A stretch of 45,203 nucleotides of DNA from QZLE01 sp033852135 (GTDB lineage: Bacteria; Pseudomonadota; Gammaproteobacteria; QZLD01), in assembly GCA_033852135.1 (NCBI GenBank), contig JAWSVB010000023.1, positions 1 through 45,203 on the forward strand, written 5' to 3'. The notes below the pieces were generated by a model, which saw nothing but the letters and a program-made list of their open reading frames with translations, ran no database searches and had not been told where the DNA came from. Within the stretch, counting starts at the first letter, position 1, and each line of letters begins with the position of its first letter. The translations under genes were made by a program, and so were the position numbers. Positions 41,075 to 45,203 of the stretch are shown here, piece by piece.

Positions 41075-42334
41075 ATGGCTCCAAAAAATGCGTTTTATGC
41101 TCAGTCAGGTGGTGTTACCCCTGTTATCAATGCATCTGCTTGCGGTGTTATCCAAACTGCTCAACAATATCCTGAAAAGATAGGAAAAGTTTACGCAGGT
41201 AAGAACGGTATTATTGGAGCCCTTAGAGAAGAGTTAATTGATGTAAGTACAGAGTCGGCAGCAGATATTGAAGGCCTGAAATCAACTCCATCTGGGGCAT
41301 TTGGTTCTTGTCGTTTTAAACTTAAAGGTCTTGATGATAATAGAGCAGAATACGAAAGATTGATTGAAGTATTTAAAGCTCATGACATCGGTTATTTCTT
41401 CTATAACGGTGGTGGTGATTCACAAGATACTGCGAATAAAGTGTCGCAGATTGGTGAAAAGCTTGGTTACCCAATTACATGTGTTGGTGTACCAAAAACT
41501 ATTGATAACGATCTTCCGTTTACCGATTGTTGCCCAGGTTTTGGTTCTGTAGCTAAGTATGTTGCGGTTTCAATGAAAGAGGCTGGGCTTGATGTTGAGT
41601 CTATGTGTGAATCATCAACCAAGGTGTTTGTACTTGAAGTTATGGGTAGACATGCTGGTTGGATTGCTGCTGCTGGAGCACTAGCTGCTGAGAATGAAGC
41701 AGAAGCACCACATATTATTCTGTTCCCTGAAGTTAAACTGGATAAAGAAAAATTCTTAAAGCGTGTTGATGATTGCGTTAAGAAATATGGCTATTGCTGT
41801 ATTGTTGCTTCAGAAGGTCTGCAGGATCAAGATGGTAAGTTTATGGCAGATGCAGGAACCAAAGATGCGTTTGGACATGCTCAGCTTGGTGGCGTTGCTC
41901 CGGTTATAGCTAATATGGTTAAAGATGCGCTTGGATATAAATATCACTGGGCGGTATCAGATTACCTGCAAAGAGCTGCTCGTCATGTTGCTTCTGCAAC
42001 AGATGTTCAGCAGGCATATGCTCTTGGTCAAGCTGCGGTTGAACTTGCTGTTGAAGGTAAGAATGCGGTGATGCCAACTATCGTTAGAAAGTCTGATGAG
42101 CCATATGAGTGGGAGATTGGCTATGCAAATCTTTCAGATGTAGCAAATGTTGAAAAGATGGTTCCAGCTGATTATATATCTGAAGATGGCTTCGGAATCA
42201 CTGAAAAGTGTCGCAAATACCTACAGCCACTTATTGAAGGCGAAGACTATCCTGCATATGAGAATGGTCTGCCAAAGTATGTGCGCTTAAAGAAAGCTTT
42301 AATTGAGCAGAAATTGGAAAAATTCGAAGTTTAA
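41075..42334 (+). CDS. pfp: Pyrophosphate-type 6-phosphofructokinase
   Basis: This enzyme phosphorylates fructose 6-phosphate, and the PPi type runs reversibly with pyrophosphate. The ATG at 41075 has AAGGA 8 nt upstream; an earlier in-frame TTG is weaker. Motifs are AQSGGVTPVINASACG, YNGGGDSQDTANKV and PKTIDNDLPFTDCCPGFGS. The Lys of PKTIDND is typical of PPi-dependent enzymes. MGRHAGWIAAAGALA binds fructose 6-phosphate. The loop normally GGDD or GGND reads GGGDS, a small variation. The length of 419 aa is normal for this class and longer than bacterial ATP-PFK. A terminator follows. Confidence 0.92.
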   Translation: MAPKNAFYAQSGGVTPVINASACGVIQTAQQYPEKIGKVYAGKNGIIGALREELIDVSTESAADIEGLKSTPSGAFGSCRFKLKGLDDNRAEYERLIEVFKAHDIGYFFYNGGGDSQDTANKVSQIGEKLGYPITCVGVPKTIDNDLPFTDCCPGFGSVAKYVAVSMKEAGLDVESMCESSTKVFVLEVMGRHAGWIAAAGALAAENEAEAPHIILFPEVKLDKEKFLKRVDDCVKKYGYCCIVASEGLQDQDGKFMADAGTKDAFGHAQLGGVAPVIANMVKDALGYKYHWAVSDYLQRAARHVASATDVQQAYALGQAAVELAVEGKNAVMPTIVRKSDEPYEWEIGYANLSDVANVEKMVPADYISEDGFGITEKCRKYLQPLIEGEDYPAYENGLPKYVRLKKALIEQKLEKFEV

Positions 42335-42386
42335 AGCTGCTGTATTTGTAATGTTTTAAACTTTACAGAAAGATTATGTTTCCAAT

Positions 42387-42414
42387 AAAAAACCCCGCAG
42401 TTGCGGGGTTTTTT
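42387..42414. terminator. Bidirectional terminator between pfp and the Ig-repeat protein gene
   Basis: A 12-bp stem (42387-42398 with 42403-42414) with CCCCGC/GCGGGG core, 4-nt loop and A/T-rich outer arms. It lies between convergent genes and can end both transcripts. Confidence 0.92.
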
Positions 42415-42437
42415 ATGCTAGCTAGAAAGCTAAATTA

Positions 42438-44594
42438 TTAGTTGCAGCTACCGATAGCAAATTCCCCAGGTGCTGTTTCTACTAGCGTTGCAGTGCCACC
42501 TATGATTGTAGAACCAAGATATTCCCCAGAGCCAATCACGTAGTAGTTGCTATAGTATTTAACTTCCACTCTTCCTGCTGTTTCGTGGTCAGCATAAGAT
42601 GCAGTAAAGTCAACGCATGGTGGCTGAATAACCTCTTCTTCTACAATAACTGTTCTAGTAGCGGTGTCAGTTAGGTCGCCTGAATCAGTTGCTGTATAGG
42701 TACAAGTGTATGTTCCAGCAATGGAGGTGTTAACATCACAGTTTGCTACAGGAGTAATTGCTCCATCCTCTGCATCATTAGCTGTAGCTCCAGGATCTGT
42801 GAATGTAACTCCATATTCTAAAGTGATTTCAGTATCACCAATTAAAGTAACTTCAGGAGCTGTATTACCAGGGTTAATTATCTCATCTTCGACGATAACT
42901 GTTCTGGTTGCTGTATCGCTAAGGTCGCCTGTGTCAGTTGCTGTATAGGTGCAAGTGTATGTTCCAGCAGTTGAGGTATTAACATCACAGTTTGCTACAG
43001 GTGTGATTGCCCCATCTTCAACATCATCAGCTGTAGCCCCAGGGTCAGTGAATGTAGCTCCATACTCTAAAGTTATTTCAGCATCACCAAGTAAAGTGAC
43101 TGTAGGAGGGGTGTTGATTGTAGTCGTCTGTTCTTTAGTTTTTGCTTCAACTACAGCAAATGCAATCAAAATCGCTTCTTGAGGCTCTTCTGTAGAAAGC
43201 AAATTATCACCCTCTAAGTGGACTAGAGTGTTTGTTGCTTCATCTTCTTTATCTTCTATCGCAACTTTAACAATATTGAAGTTTAGCCCATTAGCCACTG
43301 TTGTGATTTCTGGATAATCAGGGAATGCTGTACCAACTTCAGGAGCCCCTTGCCCTTCATATATATTTTCATAGAAATGTTCTTGAGCAGACCCAGATCT
43401 TACCCAAGTGTAATCTTTTCCTGTTATATGTTTAAACAGTGAACTTTCACACTGAGGGATCCTATTATGTTGATATGTATCACCATCAACTGCTCCAAGG
43501 AATAGATTCAAATCAGCGTTCGCATCGATCGCTTCATGTTGTATATCGATATCAAGTGATAGTCTTGAAGGAACAGGGTTTGTCGCTTTTGATGTGGCGA
43601 AGTCATTACTCCATGCCCATGACATGCCGTCATATATAGTTACAGTTTTGCTTTCACCTTCAGGTAGGTAGTAAACCACCATTACAGAGAAAGATGCATT
43701 GCCAAGGCAGTCATTAGCCCACTCCCCATTATCATTTGTTCCTGTAGGTTTGTCATAGGCTTGGCTACCATCTGCTTTTCCAGCAAAGTCTGCCTTTTCT
43801 AGACGGGTGATGGTTACTGGAATACTCCCTGAGTGGTCAACAAATTCAGAAGTCAGATCGATTCTGTTGTTGTAAAGAGCTATCCTGCTATATGCCAGCG
43901 TGCCATATGGGGATTGGAACTTCCACCATGAAATCTTGCTACGGCTATCAGGCCCTGCAGCAGATGAGGAGGGTGTTAATGCCCCAAGGTCGTTGTCGCC
44001 AATAGTGATGTTGATTTCGTTATTTGTTATGTCATCTTCAGTTTTAATCTCAACTTCAGCGCCATTAACTCTATCATCAGTGTTGTCTTCTCCACCGTCT
44101 GTTTCTAAAAAGGCGGAGCCATAATAGCTGACCCATGCTGCTTCAACTACAGCATTTTCAGGGATATCAACATAAACGGTACGAGGGAGATCGAGTCTAT
44201 CTGCTTGTTCATCGGTTCCAATATCCTGAACAAGGTCAGATCCAGCAAGAGCTAGATGGTAATTTCTACCTTTGAACTCAGCTAGGAAATCAAGTCTGTT
44301 TTCAGGGTTCTCATCAGCTATTTTGTCAGGAGTTTCGGTACTTGTGGGTTCATCTACGCAAGTATCTGTAGTTTGAAAATATCCTTCCGAGGTCTCTTGG
44401 ATCATTTGTGTATATGTTGGTGTTCCAAGGTACTCATTAGAACCATTTGCATATACAAGTATGCCATATTGTAAATATGCTCGATTTGTATCTATATGGT
44501 TTTGGTTGGTGTCCGTGCCACAATACAGAGCAGATGCTTGTGTTGCTGCAAGAAGAAGTGGTGCTGCCACAATAGTTCTTATCATATTTTTCAT
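42438..44594 (-). CDS. Secreted protein with two Ig-like repeats bracketed by two-cysteine modules
   Basis: The 718-aa product has a signal peptide (MIRTIVAAPLLLAATQASA). Residues ~23-80 and ~660-718 are diverged copies of one small module: an opening Cys, an H...R...Y region, GS-EYLG, an ET..G.F stretch and a closing Cys (YANGSNEYLG versus IGSGEYLG). It resembles the C-terminal module seen on some PHB-depolymerase-type and other secreted proteins. Residues ~80-475 are a beta-rich region I do not assign (PRTVYVDIPENAVVEAAWVS, FSVMVVYYLPEGESKTVTIY). Two 83-residue Ig/DUF5011-type repeats (ITLEYGATFTDPGATADD, GTYTCTYTATD) precede the last module. It is likely a surface or extracellular protein, with role unknown. 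A homologous gene lies directly upstream. Confidence 0.82.
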   Translation of the reverse strand: MKNMIRTIVAAPLLLAATQASALYCGTDTNQNHIDTNRAYLQYGILVYANGSNEYLGTPTYTQMIQETSEGYFQTTDTCVDEPTSTETPDKIADENPENRLDFLAEFKGRNYHLALAGSDLVQDIGTDEQADRLDLPRTVYVDIPENAVVEAAWVSYYGSAFLETDGGEDNTDDRVNGAEVEIKTEDDITNNEINITIGDNDLGALTPSSSAAGPDSRSKISWWKFQSPYGTLAYSRIALYNNRIDLTSEFVDHSGSIPVTITRLEKADFAGKADGSQAYDKPTGTNDNGEWANDCLGNASFSVMVVYYLPEGESKTVTIYDGMSWAWSNDFATSKATNPVPSRLSLDIDIQHEAIDANADLNLFLGAVDGDTYQHNRIPQCESSLFKHITGKDYTWVRSGSAQEHFYENIYEGQGAPEVGTAFPDYPEITTVANGLNFNIVKVAIEDKEDEATNTLVHLEGDNLLSTEEPQEAILIAFAVVEAKTKEQTTTINTPPTVTLLGDAEITLEYGATFTDPGATADDVEDGAITPVANCDVNTSTAGTYTCTYTATDTGDLSDTATRTVIVEDEIINPGNTAPEVTLIGDTEITLEYGVTFTDPGATANDAEDGAITPVANCDVNTSIAGTYTCTYTATDSGDLTDTATRTVIVEEEVIQPPCVDFTASYADHETAGRVEVKYYSNYYVIGSGEYLGSTIIGGTATLVETAPGEFAIGSCN
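42637..43111 (-). repeat. Tandem ~249-bp repeat encoding two Ig-like domains
   Basis: Two direct copies (about 42637-42862 and 42886-43111, period 249 bp) encode near-identical 83-residue units sharing FTDPGATA and EDGAITPVANCDVNTS. High nucleotide identity suggests recent duplication or ongoing homogenisation, so copy number may vary among strains. Confidence 0.85.
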
Positions 44595-45055
44595 TTTTAT
44601 AGCTGACGACCTTATTATGCAGTTGCTTTAGTCGTCACTCCTAAGCCTCGTTATCTACAGGTATACGTAGCGTAAATCACTCATGGATTGTCGGGACTTG
44701 GATAAAAATATTTGCGCAAAGTCCCTTCCGCATCATCCTTGAATAATATTCGTAATAACCAATTTAAGCGCTAATTATGCCTAAAATTTAGATTTTTTCT
44801 AGTAAAAAATCATTTGTTTTTCATGCTGTTGGGTTTGTTGAACATAGTCACTGATGGTTTTTAGAATATTTTGCAGGAAAGGTGAAATGGAATTTGACTG
44901 TTCTGTTGTTGCGCCAATCTACGTTTGTTAGCAAAGCTTTAGGTGGGGAAGTATTATTACAGCAGGTGTATAAGCCTTAATGTACTTAAAGAAATTAAGT
45001 ATAAAACAACAAACCCGCCGTAGCGGGTTTGTTAGATTGGTTAATGGTTGCCTTG
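44595..45055 (-). promoter_or_regulatory. Spacer between tandem paralogues, possibly a structured leader
   Basis: In these 461 bp I see no gene. Near the downstream gene two short inverted repeats are present: 7 bp at 44604-44610 with 44631-44637, and 7 bp at 44693-44699 with 44719-44725 (GGGACTT/AAGTCCC). They would fold in the 5' leader of the Ig-repeat protein mRNA. They match no riboswitch class I can recognise. No clear promoter was found. Confidence 0.3.
45008..45033 (-). terminator. Terminator after the truncated paralogue
   Basis: An 11-bp stem, AACAAACCCGC (45008-45018) with GCGGGTTTGTT (45023-45033), 4-nt loop, followed on the minus strand by TTTTAT. It starts 22 nt after the stop codon of the gene entering from the right edge. 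Confidence 0.85.
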
Positions 45056-45203
45056 TTAGTTGCAGCTGCCTTTAGCAAATTTACCTGGTGCTGTTTCAAT
45101 CAGAGTTGTTGTGCCTCCGATGTATGTTGAACCAAGGTATTCCGCAGAACCTTTTACGTAGTAGCTGGACATATATTTAAGTTCAACTCTGCCAGCGGCT
45201 TCG
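45056..45203 (-). CDS. C-terminus of a paralogous secreted protein (partial, runs off window)
   Basis: Only the last 48 residues and the stop are inside the window. They match the C-terminal module of the 42438-44594 protein closely, for example KGSAEYLGS versus IGSGEYLGS and IETAPGKFAKGSCN versus VETAPGEFAIGSCN. So two genes of this family lie in tandem on the minus strand, each with its own terminator. The upstream domain content of this copy cannot be seen. Confidence 0.88.
   Translation of the reverse strand, partial: EAAGRVELKYMSSYYVKGSAEYLGSTYIGGTTTLIETAPGKFAKGSCN

Noticed and set aside
44595..44760. Cyclic di-GMP riboswitch upstream of the surface protein
   Set aside because: Conserved elements of the GEMM class are not present in order.
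44887..44931. 14-codon plus-strand mini-ORF preceded by AGGAAAGG
   Set aside because: It is too short to judge, and both neighbouring genes are on the other strand, so it cannot be their leader peptide.
1..45203. tRNA, rRNA, CRISPR arrays, insertion sequences and prophage genes
   Set aside because: None was recognised by eye; no transposase, integrase, regularly spaced repeats or tRNA cloverleaf sequence was seen. Small RNAs cannot be excluded.

Overview
The window is AT-rich proteobacterial DNA and most likely gammaproteobacterial. The clues are a complete TssJ-type T6SS cluster, mpl, ubiX, a consensus sigma-32 clpB promoter and a PEP-CTERM protein. A PPi-type phosphofructokinase, a two-subunit 2-oxoacid:ferredoxin oxidoreductase and an acetate kinase point to a lineage with flexible, energy-sparing carbon metabolism, as in some methylotrophs and sulfur oxidisers. 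The genus cannot be fixed from this sequence alone.

Positions 157-22799 hold one type VI secretion locus, entirely on the minus strand. In transcription order it reads tagH (FHA), tssJ, tssK, tssL (with OmpA domain), tssM, tagF, pppA, tssA, tssB, tssC1, tssC2, tagJ, tssE, tssF, tssG, clpV. The tssA-to-tssG block follows the impA-H order of rhizobial and Agrobacterium clusters, including a second TssC paralogue (ImpD type). Membrane complex, baseplate, sheath, recycling ATPase and post-translational control parts are present. No hcp, vgrG, PAAR, effector/immunity pair or PpkA kinase was seen, so the secreted parts must be encoded elsewhere. A strong hairpin lies between tssC1 and tssC2, and a candidate internal promoter lies ahead of tssA.

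Positions 22872-29102 carry a YdcF-like DUF218 membrane protein, a small exported secretin-N-domain protein, the disaggregase clpB behind a heat-shock promoter, a tRNA-dihydrouridine synthase and a pentapeptide-repeat protein. Positions 29139-34575 carry korAB, a diguanylate cyclase with a degenerate I-site, and ackA. The spacers there are long, and one contains a 28-bp perfect palindrome.

Positions 34711-38614 look accessory: an orphan response regulator with a GAF-like middle, a PEP-CTERM secreted protein, two unrecognised small genes and an orphan periplasmic solute-binding protein. Positions 38652-42334 are housekeeping: a NIF3/YqfO-like protein, ubiX and mpl in one minus-strand operon, and a divergent PPi-PFK gene.

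The right end carries a large exported protein with two Ig-like repeats. It is bracketed by a short two-cysteine module that also ends the next gene, which runs off the window. The extreme left edge contains a 66-bp exact copy of part of clpV, either a recombination scar or a contig-end artefact.
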